Below are positions 16,175 to 25,350 of a DNA stretch of 64,000 nucleotides, in pieces. The stretch comes from a bacterium (GTDB lineage: Bacteria; SAR324; XYD2-FULL-50-16). The position numbers were made by a program, and so were the translations under genes. The stretch is taken from the NCBI GenBank assembly GCA_024275165.1, contig JAJRZQ010000036.1, positions 1-64,000 of the forward strand, read 5' to 3'. Below the pieces are notes generated by a model. That model saw only the letters and a program-made list of their open reading frames with translations. It made no database searches and was not told where the DNA came from. The stretch's first letter is position 1. Each line of letters begins with the position of its first letter.

Positions 16175-17926
16175 ATGACCCAGATTAACCGCAGCATCAC
16201 CTTTTCCGACGAGGCATTCGACTTTGATGCCATGTTGGCCAACAGCCTCCAAGGCGTTGGCGAACAAGAAATCGTCAAAGGCAAAGTCACCAAGATCACC
16301 AAAGACTTCGTTACCGTCGATTTCGGTTACAAGTCCGAGGGCCAAGTCCCCACTCAAGAATTTTTCGATGAAGAAGGTACCCTTCATGTACAAATCGGCG
16401 ATGAAGCCGAAATCTATATCGAGCGTTTTGAAGATGAAAACGGCCAGGTCGTTGTATCAAAGGACAAGGCAGATAAACTGCGCGTTTGGGCTGAGGTAGG
16501 CACCATCTTTGAAAGCGAAGGCACCATCTCCGGGGTGATTACCGCTCGCATCAAAGGCGGCCTCTCCGTCGATATCGGCATCAAGGCCTTCTTACCAGGC
16601 AGTCAAGTGGACCTGCGCCCCGTACGCAACCTTGATAAACTCATCAACGAACGCTTTGACTTCAAGATTTTAAAATACAACCCCAAGCGCGGCAACATCG
16701 TCTTGAGCCGCCGCGCCATCTTGGAAGTGGATCGCGCCGAACAACGCAAAAAGACCCTGCAACTCTTACAGGAAAACGCCATCATCAAAGGCTTTGTCAA
16801 AAACATCACCGATTACGGCATCTTTGTGGATTTAGGCGGGGTAGACGGCCTGCTCCACATTACCGACATGACCTGGGGCCGCATCGTTCACCCCTCCGAC
16901 ATGTACTCCATTGGCGATGAAATCGAAGTGATGGTTTTAAAGTACGACGCCGTCGAAGAAAAGGTTTCCTTAGGCCTCAAGCAAAAACAAGCCAACCCCT
17001 GGGACAATGTTATCTCCAAGTACCCCATTGGCACCGAGGTTTCCGGCAAGGTGGTCAGCTTGACCAACTACGGCGCCTTTGTCGAAATCGAAGAAGGCGT
17101 GGAAGGCTTGATCCATGTTTCTGAGATGAGCTGGACCAAAAAAGTCCGCCAACCCTCCAGCGTGGTGAACTTAGGCGATGAGGTGACCGCCATCATCAAA
17201 GAAGTGGACACGGAGCAACGGCGCATCAGCCTCTCGATGAAAGAGGCGATGAGCAACCCCTGGAAGGAAATCGCCGACTCTCGCCCCGTCAACAGCGTGG
17301 TCAAGGGCAAGATTCGCAACATCACCGACTTCGGCATCTTTGTGGGCTTGGAAGAAGGAATTGACGGGCTTGTTCATATCTCGGACATGTCTTGGTCCCA
17401 ACGCCAAAAAAACCCCGCCGAGCTTTACCACAAAGGGGATGAAATCGAAGTGAAGATCTTAAACATTGATGTGGACAACCAACGCTTAAGCTTAGGCATC
17501 AAGCAACTGGAACCCGATCCCTGGGAAACCTTGGAAAGCCAAATCAATGTGGGGGATATCATCCAGGGTCAGGTCGTTCATGTCGCGGACTTTGGTGTTT
17601 TTGTCGAGATCACGCCCGGAGTTGAAGGCCTGGTGCATGTCAGCGAGATTGATACCGAGGTGAGCAAAAAGAGTTTAAGCCAGTTCTACCCCATCCATAG
17701 CGAGGTTCAAGCCAAGGTGATCAATCTCAACTCGGACGAACGCCGTTTGGGCTTGAGCGTAACCGGAATCGTGGGCGATGACGGCGAGGTCCGCCCCTTA
17801 GACGAAGCCATGGACAAACTCAAGGGAGACGGTCAGGCAACGGGCACCGAAGAAGAAGAAGAGCGCCTTCGTCAAGAAGCGCAAGCGGCTGCCGTTGCTG
17901 CCGCGGCGGCTCAAGCAGAAGAATAA
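16175..17926 (+). CDS. rpsA: 30S ribosomal protein S1
   Basis: 583 residues, close to the normal length, with six S1 RNA-binding domains starting near residues 30, 115, 200, 285, 372 and 459 (seen as repeated G-x-V-x-x-I-T-x-F/Y-G-x-F/I-V and G-L-V/I-H-I/V-S motifs). It binds mRNA on the 30S subunit and helps start translation of structured or weakly initiated messages. The C-terminal tail is acidic and Ala-rich. No Shine-Dalgarno is visible before the ATG, as is typical of rpsA genes that are autoregulated. Confidence 0.97.
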   Translation: MTQINRSITFSDEAFDFDAMLANSLQGVGEQEIVKGKVTKITKDFVTVDFGYKSEGQVPTQEFFDEEGTLHVQIGDEAEIYIERFEDENGQVVVSKDKADKLRVWAEVGTIFESEGTISGVITARIKGGLSVDIGIKAFLPGSQVDLRPVRNLDKLINERFDFKILKYNPKRGNIVLSRRAILEVDRAEQRKKTLQLLQENAIIKGFVKNITDYGIFVDLGGVDGLLHITDMTWGRIVHPSDMYSIGDEIEVMVLKYDAVEEKVSLGLKQKQANPWDNVISKYPIGTEVSGKVVSLTNYGAFVEIEEGVEGLIHVSEMSWTKKVRQPSSVVNLGDEVTAIIKEVDTEQRRISLSMKEAMSNPWKEIADSRPVNSVVKGKIRNITDFGIFVGLEEGIDGLVHISDMSWSQRQKNPAELYHKGDEIEVKILNIDVDNQRLSLGIKQLEPDPWETLESQINVGDIIQGQVVHVADFGVFVEITPGVEGLVHVSEIDTEVSKKSLSQFYPIHSEVQAKVINLNSDERRLGLSVTGIVGDDGEVRPLDEAMDKLKGDGQATGTEEEEERLRQEAQAAAVAAAAAQAEE

Positions 17927-17962
17927 GGAAGCCTTTATTGACTTAAGGCTCTCAACCATCCA

Positions 17963-17983
17963 GGGAGGCTCAAAGAGCCTCCC
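17963..17983 (+). terminator. Perfect hairpin between rpsA and tonB
   Basis: GGGAGGCTC-AAA-GAGCCTCCC is a nine-base-pair perfect stem 37 bases past the rpsA stop and 18 bases before the tonB-like ATG. No T-run follows, so it may be a processing or attenuation hairpin rather than an intrinsic terminator. Confidence 0.5.
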
Positions 17984-18001
17984 CTATCCCCCCTTCCCGC
18001 C

Positions 18002-18868
18002 ATGCGCAAGGAAGACTTCTTTACCTACAAACGACCGATCAAAAAGACTCTGCTCTGGTTGATCCTCATCTCTCTTTTATTGCACCTCTTGCTGTTTGTT
18101 TATTTTTCCCTGCAAAAGGAAGAAAAACCCCCGCAACCTCAAGCAATTGAAGTTGAACTCGCTCCCAGCACCCCCAGCAGAGCCCCGGCAACAAAGACAA
18201 AAAAGGCAGCGCCAAAAAGCGTGATAAAAAAAAGAGCCCCAAAAAAGGCGAAAGCCCAAGCAAGCTTGCGACCTCCTAAGCTTCGATTAAACAGCCAAGT
18301 CGAGTCCTTGCAAAGAGAGGTCTTTCGCCTGAGCGACCAGGCCGAAGTTCCCGCCTCCAAAACCTTGACTTCCCCAACCCCCTTCCAAGAGAGTCCACCC
18401 ACGCCCCAGGCCCCAGGCAGCCCAAAAACAGCCATTCCCCCCGTTGCCGAGGCCCCGCGCGGGATTTCCGCGGAAGAAACGATTCAAGTCGGCAAGCTCC
18501 CCTTAGAGCCGGGGGAATTCAAACCAGCCAACCCCCTCGCCTCGGCAAGGCCCCAAAAAACCCAGCAACCCGCAAAGTCCAAAGAGGGAAAAGGCCAAAA
18601 AGGATTACTCATTGAAGGAGAGGTCCGAGGCAGGACCATTATTTTTCGCCCTCAGCCCCCGAGATTGAATTTAGCGCAGGATGTAACCGTGACCTTGAGC
18701 TTTCGGGTGCTGCATGATGGAACGGTGGATCAAATCGTCCCCTTGATCAAGGGGAACGCGAAATTAGAACAAGTCGCCATCGACTTGGTCAGCCGATATC
18801 GCTTTCAGCCCTTAGAACCAGGCGCCGCCCCCCAAAAAGGCACGATTCGCGTTATTCTGACTCGTTAA
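18002..18868 (+). CDS. TonB-family energy transducer
   Basis: 288 residues. A single N-terminal membrane helix (about residues 18-37, after a basic cytoplasmic tail) is followed by a long Pro/Lys/Ala-rich periplasmic spacer (40-205) and a C-terminal TonB-like domain (about 205-288; V-T-L-S-F-R-V-L-x-D-G-T-V and Y-R-F-Q-P-L). It would couple the proton-motive force, through ExbB/ExbD (not in this window), to outer-membrane receptors. The C-terminal domain is of the AgmX/PglI or TolA-like variant, so the partner is uncertain. It overlaps the convergent kinase gene by 17 bases. Confidence 0.8.
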   Translation: MRKEDFFTYKRPIKKTLLWLILISLLLHLLLFVYFSLQKEEKPPQPQAIEVELAPSTPSRAPATKTKKAAPKSVIKKRAPKKAKAQASLRPPKLRLNSQVESLQREVFRLSDQAEVPASKTLTSPTPFQESPPTPQAPGSPKTAIPPVAEAPRGISAEETIQVGKLPLEPGEFKPANPLASARPQKTQQPAKSKEGKGQKGLLIEGEVRGRTIIFRPQPPRLNLAQDVTVTLSFRVLHDGTVDQIVPLIKGNAKLEQVAIDLVSRYRFQPLEPGAAPQKGTIRVILTR

Positions 18869-21431
18869 GGCTGGTAGGCTCAATGGAAAGGCTGGCATGC
18901 AGCTGGGTGGAGAGTTCTTTTAGGTGTTCATTTGCCGCGTCAAAGTTGAACTCGTCGAGTTCCTCAATAATCGGGGTCAACTTGGGAGCGGGCACGAGGG
19001 CAATGATTCTGGATTGATGACTGTGCAACAGGTCTTGGGCGCGAAACCCCTCCCCCCTGGATAAATGCTGCAAGACCAAATCAAAAATCCCTAAAACCTC
19101 TTCCAACTCTACATCCTGCGCGGGCTGAATCTCAAAATTGGAGCCTCTTAACTTGGCAATCACCTTAAGGAGTTGGTTGATCTCTTGCTCCAATTCAATA
19201 ATCTTCCCCACTGCTTCGCTTTGGTTGCCTGCCAAGGCTGCCCGCTCCAACTCCTCAGCCACCCGCCGAACTTGTATCGCGCTGATATTACCAGAGCTAC
19301 CCTTGATTCGGTGCGCCGACTGGGCCAGTTGGGTTAAATCATTTTGATCCCGAGCGCGGAAAATTGTCAGCATGATTTCAGACTGCCCCCGGGCAAAGCT
19401 GGTCAAAGCGTCGAGGTACAGCTTCACGCTCCCCCAGCGAAGCACCCCTGCCTCCGTATTTAACCCCGGCATTTCCTGGGGAAGTCGGGCCTCTGTTTCC
19501 GGCGCTTTGACCTTGATTAAAACCGGCTCCCCGCCCAAATATTGCTCTAGGAGTTGGAACAATTCCACAAATTGAATCGGTTTGGCCACATATTCATTCA
19601 TCTTCGCCGCTTCGCAATCTGCCCTCACATCCGCGGGGTCTGAGGCGCTCACCGCAAAAATCGGCAAATCCTCCTCACTACAGCCCTCCAAGGCCCGAAT
19701 TTGTTTGCTCGCTTCATAGCCACTCAAATCGGGCAACTGCAGATCCATTAAAATGAGATCCACCGAACCGGTTTGCGCCCTGGTGACCGCTTCGCTCCCA
19801 CGGCTCGCCTTTTCGACCTGATACCCCTTTTCCCTTAACCGGGTTGTCAACAGCAGTTGATTGGTGCTGTCATCATCCACCACCAAAATGAGGTGGTTTG
19901 AGGTTGCAGGGGCCGGCTCCGGTGCGGAATCCATCAACAGATCAATTTGAGAGAGCAACGCGGCCCGCTTGACCGGTTTGAAAAGATACCCCGTACCGCT
20001 ACATTGCTCGACCTCTTTTAGCTGCGCTGGTTTTAGATAAGAAACCATCAAAATAAAAAGCATGTTTGCGCAGGCGGGGGAGTGTTTCAGAAGCTTGATC
20101 AACTCCAAACCGCCTCGCGCAGAAAGGTTGGCGTCCACCAAGGCAAAATCGACCGGATTGCGTTCCAACTGCGCGATCACCTCTTCCTCGCTCAAGGCCA
20201 AAAGAACTTCCATCTCCCACCCAAGCAACAGATTCTGCAAGGCGTTTAAACTTTCCGGGTCACTGTCGGCAACTAAAACGCGTTTCAAGCCCTTGCTTTT
20301 TAAGTGATAATGCTCATGTGAAAGAGCGGGGCCCGCCAACCCGAAATCGAGAGAAAAGAAAAAACTCGTTCCCCTCTTCACCTCGCTTTTCAACCAGATG
20401 CGGCCCCCCATCAGCTCGATCAACTGCTTTGAGATCGTCGTTCCCAAGCCGGTACCGCCGTATTTGCGAGTCGTGGAAGAATCGGTCTGGGTGAAGCTTT
20501 CAAAGACCTCGTTAATTTTATCCGCGGCAATCCCAATCCCCGTATCCCGAATTTCAAAAAGAACCCGGACCTCTTTTTTGGGTTTGCGCTCGACCTTCAT
20601 CAGCAAGGCTACCGAACCCTTTTCGGTAAATTTAATGGCGTTGCCCAAAAGGTTTAAAAGCACCTGCCGCAAGCGGGTCGGGTCTCCAATCAAAGGGGAA
20701 GGCATGGCAGGATCCAGATTTAAGACCATATCCAGCCCTTTTTTATGGGCCTCGCTCATGAAGGTATCCAGTACCTCTTCACTCAATTTAATCGGGTCAA
20801 AGGTGATTTGCTCCACCACCATTTTATGCACTTCCAACTTGGATAAATCCAAAATATCATTGAGCAACTTCAAAAGATTCCTCGCCCCGCCATTAGCGGC
20901 TTCAATATACCTTCTTTGGGTCGGAGTCAGGTCGGTACTTAAAGACAACTCGGTCATCCCGATGATTCCATTCATGGGGGTGCGGATCTCATGACTCATG
21001 TTCGCCAAAAAAGAGGACTTGAGTTTCGCTGCCGCTTGCGCCTCTTCCTTTGCGGTGATGAGGGATTTTTGCAAGGCCTTTTCTTCGGTGATGTCCCTTA
21101 AAACCACCGTATAAAAAAACTCCTCCCCTTGCGGGGTGTGACTGAAGGAAATATACAAGGGGAATAAAACCCCCTCTTTGTTGCGACCAAAAACCTCTTT
21201 TGTTTGTACATTTTGGTTTTTCCCTAGGAGCGAGAAAAGATATTCCCAAATGTTTTCTTGATCATCGGTCATTAGATGTCGCAAGGGCCGACCCATGATA
21301 TCGGCGGCCCCAAAACCAAAAATTTCTTCCACCGCAGGATTAAAAGAGACAATCTCACCCTGCTCATTCAACACTAAAATCCCCTCCACCACATTCTCAA
21401 AAATCGCTTTCAAGCGGCCATAGCTACTCAA
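18852..21431 (-). CDS. Hybrid histidine kinase, C-terminal part (PAS-HisKA-HATPase-REC-REC-Hpt)
   Basis: 859 codons if counted from the TTG at 21431, which directly follows the TGA that ends the upstream reading frame; both are in the same frame, so this is one gene cut by a single stop. Domains: PAS (about 5-115), HisKA with the phospho-acceptor His147 in N-M-S-H-E-I-R-T-P, HATPase (D-T-G-I-G-I and G-G-T-G-L-G-T), two receivers (aspartates in L-V-D-A-N and L-M-D-L-Q), and Hpt (A-H-R-I-K-G-S). It can in principle still run a phosphorelay as a soluble fragment, but it would lack its membrane sensor. Whether it is translated from the TTG is unknown. Confidence 0.85.
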   Translation of the reverse strand: MSSYGRLKAIFENVVEGILVLNEQGEIVSFNPAVEEIFGFGAADIMGRPLRHLMTDDQENIWEYLFSLLGKNQNVQTKEVFGRNKEGVLFPLYISFSHTPQGEEFFYTVVLRDITEEKALQKSLITAKEEAQAAAKLKSSFLANMSHEIRTPMNGIIGMTELSLSTDLTPTQRRYIEAANGGARNLLKLLNDILDLSKLEVHKMVVEQITFDPIKLSEEVLDTFMSEAHKKGLDMVLNLDPAMPSPLIGDPTRLRQVLLNLLGNAIKFTEKGSVALLMKVERKPKKEVRVLFEIRDTGIGIAADKINEVFESFTQTDSSTTRKYGGTGLGTTISKQLIELMGGRIWLKSEVKRGTSFFFSLDFGLAGPALSHEHYHLKSKGLKRVLVADSDPESLNALQNLLLGWEMEVLLALSEEEVIAQLERNPVDFALVDANLSARGGLELIKLLKHSPACANMLFILMVSYLKPAQLKEVEQCSGTGYLFKPVKRAALLSQIDLLMDSAPEPAPATSNHLILVVDDDSTNQLLLTTRLREKGYQVEKASRGSEAVTRAQTGSVDLILMDLQLPDLSGYEASKQIRALEGCSEEDLPIFAVSASDPADVRADCEAAKMNEYVAKPIQFVELFQLLEQYLGGEPVLIKVKAPETEARLPQEMPGLNTEAGVLRWGSVKLYLDALTSFARGQSEIMLTIFRARDQNDLTQLAQSAHRIKGSSGNISAIQVRRVAEELERAALAGNQSEAVGKIIELEQEINQLLKVIAKLRGSNFEIQPAQDVELEEVLGIFDLVLQHLSRGEGFRAQDLLHSHQSRIIALVPAPKLTPIIEELDEFNFDAANEHLKELSTQLHASLSIEPTSLNESE

Positions 21432-22595
21432 TCAACTGAGGCGCATGCGATTGAAGGCTTCGGTCAAGTCGGTAACCTCGCCCTCCCCCTTTTCCGGCAG
21501 GCTCTCTTGCAGGTCACCTGCGGCAAAACGCCGAGCGGCCTGAGTCAGCTCCATGATAGGCAGAGCGATTTTTTTGGCGCTTCGCAGTGAAAGCAGGGTG
21601 GCCAACAAGATCATCAGGCCAATTAAGAAAACCCCCGAAGCCTTGGCCAACCAGCCGATCTGCACGACCGTTTTCCGGTCTGCCTGCATTCTTTGGGTCA
21701 TGATATCGGTTAGAGCTTGCAATCGGTTTTCCAAGGCCTCATCCAAGGGACGATGCACCTTGGTAATCAATTGAAAAGTCCGATTCCAACTCGGTTGCAC
21801 ACGGTTGAACATCGCCCCCTTGGCAGCGAGCTTATAAGCGGCAAAGTCTTTTTTTACCCTCCTTAGCGCGACTCGTTGGCGCTGGGTCAGCGAGAATTTC
21901 TGCAAGCGGGATAAATAACTCTCAATAATTTCAATGGATTGTTTAAACATCTCTTCTTTGGCGGGCCTCGCGTCATGCAAATAGGCATCCAAAATACTCC
22001 AACCGTAAACAAAATAATGTGAAAAATCGAGCAGGGTGGAAGAAATCAGGGTATCTTTCCCCCCCGCCCGCTTTCGCTCCTCACTCAACATCAAATCAAT
22101 ATTGTGGTTCAAGCGCTTTGAAAGAGGGGCGACTTCGTGCTCAAAAAGATAACGCGCCGGTTCGTTTTCCTCACTGTGGGCCAACCCTTCAATTTGATCT
22201 TGAAGCATCTGGTATTGCACCAAATGATCTTTAATTTCATTTAATAAATTCTGAATCTCCTTTGAGTCAGAAAAGATCAAAGCTTGAAAGCGAGCCAAAG
22301 AAGGATAGATTTTCTCCGTCCAAACAGCGCGCCTTTGCTCGACAAATCGAGGGTCGGCAAACTCCATCCAGTCTCGCAGCAAGGTTTGAGATTTTTGAAT
22401 TTGAATATAAACCTGATCAATCGACTCCATGGTAGGCTGAGTCTTATTCACCACCTTAACGGCAATGGTATTCATCCAAAAAATAGCGCCCAAAGCGACC
22501 AACAATAACAAAACCCCTAAACCTGCCAAGGCGAGGTGAGATTGTAAGAGTTGATTGCGCAGGTTTTTTTGGCTGAATTTTTGAAAAAAAGTCAT
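21432..22595 (-). CDS. Hybrid histidine kinase, N-terminal sensor part (TM-sensor-TM-HAMP)
   Basis: 387 residues from ATG 22595 (an upstream TTG would add 14). A membrane helix at about 23-43, a roughly 240-residue helical periplasmic sensor domain, a second helix at about 310-330 and a HAMP domain (P-I-M-E-L-T-x-A-A-R-R-F-A-A-G-D-L) end abruptly at F-N-R-M-R-L-S-stop, precisely where HAMP normally runs on into the next domain. The following codon opens the PAS-kinase frame. By itself this half cannot signal. Read as a broken gene or one whose TGA is read through. Confidence 0.85.
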   Translation of the reverse strand: MTFFQKFSQKNLRNQLLQSHLALAGLGVLLLLVALGAIFWMNTIAVKVVNKTQPTMESIDQVYIQIQKSQTLLRDWMEFADPRFVEQRRAVWTEKIYPSLARFQALIFSDSKEIQNLLNEIKDHLVQYQMLQDQIEGLAHSEENEPARYLFEHEVAPLSKRLNHNIDLMLSEERKRAGGKDTLISSTLLDFSHYFVYGWSILDAYLHDARPAKEEMFKQSIEIIESYLSRLQKFSLTQRQRVALRRVKKDFAAYKLAAKGAMFNRVQPSWNRTFQLITKVHRPLDEALENRLQALTDIMTQRMQADRKTVVQIGWLAKASGVFLIGLMILLATLLSLRSAKKIALPIMELTQAARRFAAGDLQESLPEKGEGEVTDLTEAFNRMRLS

Positions 22596-22913
22596 GAAGG
22601 TTTCAGGCTTATTTTTTTTGCTCAGGCTAGCAAACAAGCCAAAAAGGCAAAAGAGTTTTCTTCCTTATTTCGACGAATGAACAGGGTTTAAGCCTTTTTT
22701 AAAGCTAGATCTATAATCCCATCCGCCTGCTCCATCCACCAAGGCAACTCTACAAAATTTAGAAGGCGCCTCATATTTTCATTCTCTCCCCTCCCCCAGG
22801 CTGCCTTACTGAGCGTATGAAAAAAAATTCATTAGCTTTGCGTTGCCCCTCTTTCGATTTCTTGCTAATTTTTGCGTTCATTTATTTTTTCAATTTTTTG
22901 ATAAAAACAAAGA

Positions 22914-24032
22914 ATGAAAAAGCTTATTCTCAATCTGATCAGCTTCGCCTTGCTGGCGACCCCTGTTTTTGGCTTGGATTTGGCGCCCAACGCGATGCCT
23001 TCCGATGATACCGACAGTGATGCCCACAGCCTGCGCGCCGTAGGGGCCGCTTTGCGCCTGGCCCCTGTTGAGGGGCGGTTTTTTGGGCGTATCCGCTCCA
23101 CCATGGTTTATCATAATTATACCAACGACGCGATCAAATACAACTACCTCGATACAACCAGTGACGCGCGTTTGGGGTACACGGTGAAATCCCAAGCCGG
23201 GGAATGGATGACCTCGGCCACCATTGATTACAATATCGAGTCGGCAGACTCGAAAATTGAGGCCCGTTACCTTTTTGTAACCATTGAAAATACGGAGTTT
23301 TCCTTTCGTATCGGCAGGCAAGAGCCGGGGGGCAGCACCCTGGGAGGCCGCTACCTGCAAAATATTGATGAAACCTTGGTGATCGGCGAGACCATCGGCT
23401 TTGGCGATTACCTGACTTTTCGCCTTAAAAAACCGGGCCTACAATTGGTTGTGGGGCGTGCCGCCGGGGGAAATGTCACCGGGGCGGAAGTGATCCCCAA
23501 CCGCGAAGAGGCCTCCGCGCTTTTTTGGCGAACGCACCTAGGCGAATTCGATGTCAGCGCCAGCGTTACAAACATCAATGAAAAGGTGAATGTTTTAGCC
23601 CAGTCCAAAAACTTGGCCGTCCATGGCGCGGAACGCTATCAAAGCGCTGCCGGAGCGATACAGACCCCCTTGGGCCCTGGCCGACTCAGCTTAAACTTTG
23701 ACCGCTACAAAAAGGCGCATCTTGACACCCAAGCCTCGAACATCAACAAGCAGACCGATATTTTCTTTTACGACCTGCCCTTTAGCCCAGATGACGGCCT
23801 AACCTTAGCCTATTCCAAGGAAAAAGAAACCGACGGGAGCCAATACCCGACCCGCTTTGTCAGTACAGATATCGGATACACCTACTCCATGGGTATTTTA
23901 CGGCTTTACGGAGCGGTCAACAGAACCCTTTTGACAGACCAAGATGGCGGTACAAATATTAAGGAAACCCAGTTCGGGGTCGGGATGGGGGCCTTTTCTA
24001 ACCCTTGCGACAAGGCTCAACCTGCCTCCTGA
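22914..24032 (+). CDS. Porin-like outer-membrane protein
   Basis: 372 residues. Signal peptide (M-K-K-L-I-L-N-L...V-F-G) then amphipathic beta strands throughout, with Y-x-Y and aromatic-rich segments, G-R-Q-E-P-G-G-S-T-L-G-G-R-Y motif, and V-G-M-G-A-F near the end. Porins usually stop right after such a terminal aromatic residue, but here 14 further residues follow (S-N-P-C-D-K...). The likely explanation is a small indel or the repeat element that begins just downstream (inference). Substrate unknown. Confidence 0.75.
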   Translation: MKKLILNLISFALLATPVFGLDLAPNAMPSDDTDSDAHSLRAVGAALRLAPVEGRFFGRIRSTMVYHNYTNDAIKYNYLDTTSDARLGYTVKSQAGEWMTSATIDYNIESADSKIEARYLFVTIENTEFSFRIGRQEPGGSTLGGRYLQNIDETLVIGETIGFGDYLTFRLKKPGLQLVVGRAAGGNVTGAEVIPNREEASALFWRTHLGEFDVSASVTNINEKVNVLAQSKNLAVHGAERYQSAAGAIQTPLGPGRLSLNFDRYKKAHLDTQASNINKQTDIFFYDLPFSPDDGLTLAYSKEKETDGSQYPTRFVSTDIGYTYSMGILRLYGAVNRTLLTDQDGGTNIKETQFGVGMGAFSNPCDKAQPAS

Positions 24033-24054
24033 TTAGAAAAAAAACAAGGTGAAG

Positions 24055-24273
24055 CTTTGAGGAACCTCTGAAAAACTCCTTGCCTACCGCTTGCTCAAGC
24101 GGTAGGTTCGCGCCCTTCGGGCTGATTATGGCCCCTGGGGCGCGTCAAGTTTTTCCGTCTTTTCGGTTGCGCATGAAATCCACAACCTCAACGCAACTCA
24201 ATAAGTACCAATTTTTGATTTGGCAAGGCATCCTTGCCTTGTTAGTACCTCTGCGCTTTTCAGAGTTTCCTTA
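24055..24273. mobile_element. MITE-like element with inverted ends
   Basis: About 215 bases between GAGGAACCTCTGAAAAACTCC and the inverted counterpart GCGCTTTTCAGAGTTTCCTTA. Inside lie a strong hairpin (CCTACCGCTTG-CT-CAAGCGGTAGG, about 24083-24106) and a GCGCCC/GGGCGC pair. No coding capacity. The right 95 bases are repeated in reverse at 37592-37686. The ends resemble GGAGCCTTTGAAAAATTCC beside the IS5-family remnant at 61002, so it may be a non-autonomous relative. Confidence 0.55.
24179..24273 (+). repeat. Dispersed repeat, family 2, copy 1
   Basis: Aligns over its full length with the reverse complement of 37592-37686: shared blocks include CAACCTCAA, TTTTTGATTTGGCAAGG and TTTTCAGAGTTTCCTT. 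The two copies differ at scattered positions, so they are old. Confidence 0.8.
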
Positions 24274-24286
24274 ACTCACAAGAGGG

Positions 24287-24580
24287 TCACGCATCACCCT
24301 TAAAGTCCACCACTTTAACCAAACTTGCGTGCTCTTGCACCCAGGCCCTCACCTTTTGGTGCTCTGGGTGCTCGTTATAAAGGTTTAAGGCCTCTAAGCT
24401 TTCAAAGCTCGCAAACAGCGCCAGATCCATACTGCGCTCGCTCTTGAGTATATCCAGCTCAACTCGCATTTTTTTAATCTCTTGAATCCTTGCCGGCAAG
24501 GCCTCCAACAGTTGCTTTAAATGCTCCACCTGAGCGGGGTTATTCTTTTTCAATTTAAACATCACAATATGTTGAATCAT
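24287..24580 (-). CDS. Dabb-family (stress-responsive A/B barrel) protein
   Basis: 97 residues, the full length of a single Dabb domain. M-I-Q-H-I-V-M-F-K-L-K (conserved His4) starts the domain; L-A-L-F-A-S-F-E-S-L and Y-x-x-H-P-x-H are the other conserved parts. These small dimeric barrels have varied or unknown functions. The ATG overlaps the stop of the upstream hypothetical gene (ATGA), so the two are co-translated. Confidence 0.88.
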   Translation of the reverse strand: MIQHIVMFKLKKNNPAQVEHLKQLLEALPARIQEIKKMRVELDILKSERSMDLALFASFESLEALNLYNEHPEHQKVRAWVQEHASLVKVVDFKGDA

Positions 24581-25350
24581 GCCAATTCTTTTTTAATTCT
24601 GGTTTCACAGAGGTTTAAAGCTTTCAGTCGCTGCTGCGGGTCCGGTTCTAAAAGCTTTTGCAGGTATTCTTGTTCCACTTCGTTTTTTTTGATAAAATAG
24701 CGAAAGACCACTCCATATAAAATCTTCAAGCGGGTTGTAAGATCCGCAGAGCCACCAAGCTCTTTTTTCAGTCGTCGCGACTCTTCAAAAGCCAATTTGG
24801 TCACCTTTTCCCGCAGCTTTTGGGGGATTTCCGTTTCCTCCTCCCCTAAGTAAAACTGGGAGAGGTCCATCAAGCGATTAATCTGGACCAATATTTTCCC
24901 TAGTTCAGGGGAATCGTCAGGCAGAGCGCTCAGGTTGTCTAAAAAAACCTGACGCAGGTCGGGAGGAGGCAAGGCTTTGACCTCTTCAGGGCGAAAATCC
25001 AAAGGAGTACCCCCTGTTTTTTGATAAAAAAGCTTGGCCAGTTCAGCGTCGAAAAACAACCAAAACTTGGCTTGGTGCCCCTTTTTGCCCGGGCGAGGCC
25101 GTTCTAAAAACCAAAAGAGTTCTCTTTCGCCAAATAAAACTTCCTCCAGTAGAGCAAAGGCATCGAGTAGTTGATCCTCTTGGGTAAAGTCTAAAAGCTG
25201 ATTCTCGGTTAAAATCAAGTTCCAACCAAGGCGACTGTAGTCTTTTTGTTCCACGCGGCTTAATTTTTCCGCTTCTTCGAGACAGCGGGCAAAAAAAGAG
25301 GGATAAAAAAATTGTAGCTTGCGTTTTTCAGGTAGGGCTTTGGGGGACAT
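24577..25350 (-). CDS. Hypothetical protein, charged and helical
   Basis: 257 residues with no recognised family. Rich in Leu, Glu, Lys and Arg, predicted mostly helical, with no signal peptide or membrane segment. Contains an R-P-R-P-G-K-K-G-H-Q basic patch near residue 105. It overlaps the Dabb gene by four bases; this pairing is the only clue to function. Confidence 0.75.
   Translation of the reverse strand: MSPKALPEKRKLQFFYPSFFARCLEEAEKLSRVEQKDYSRLGWNLILTENQLLDFTQEDQLLDAFALLEEVLFGERELFWFLERPRPGKKGHQAKFWLFFDAELAKLFYQKTGGTPLDFRPEEVKALPPPDLRQVFLDNLSALPDDSPELGKILVQINRLMDLSQFYLGEEETEIPQKLREKVTKLAFEESRRLKKELGGSADLTTRLKILYGVVFRYFIKKNEVEQEYLQKLLEPDPQQRLKALNLCETRIKKELA

Noticed and set aside
20398-20994. 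198-codon plus-strand frame antisense to the hybrid kinase
   Set aside because: Shadow of the HATPase and HisKA coding sequence.
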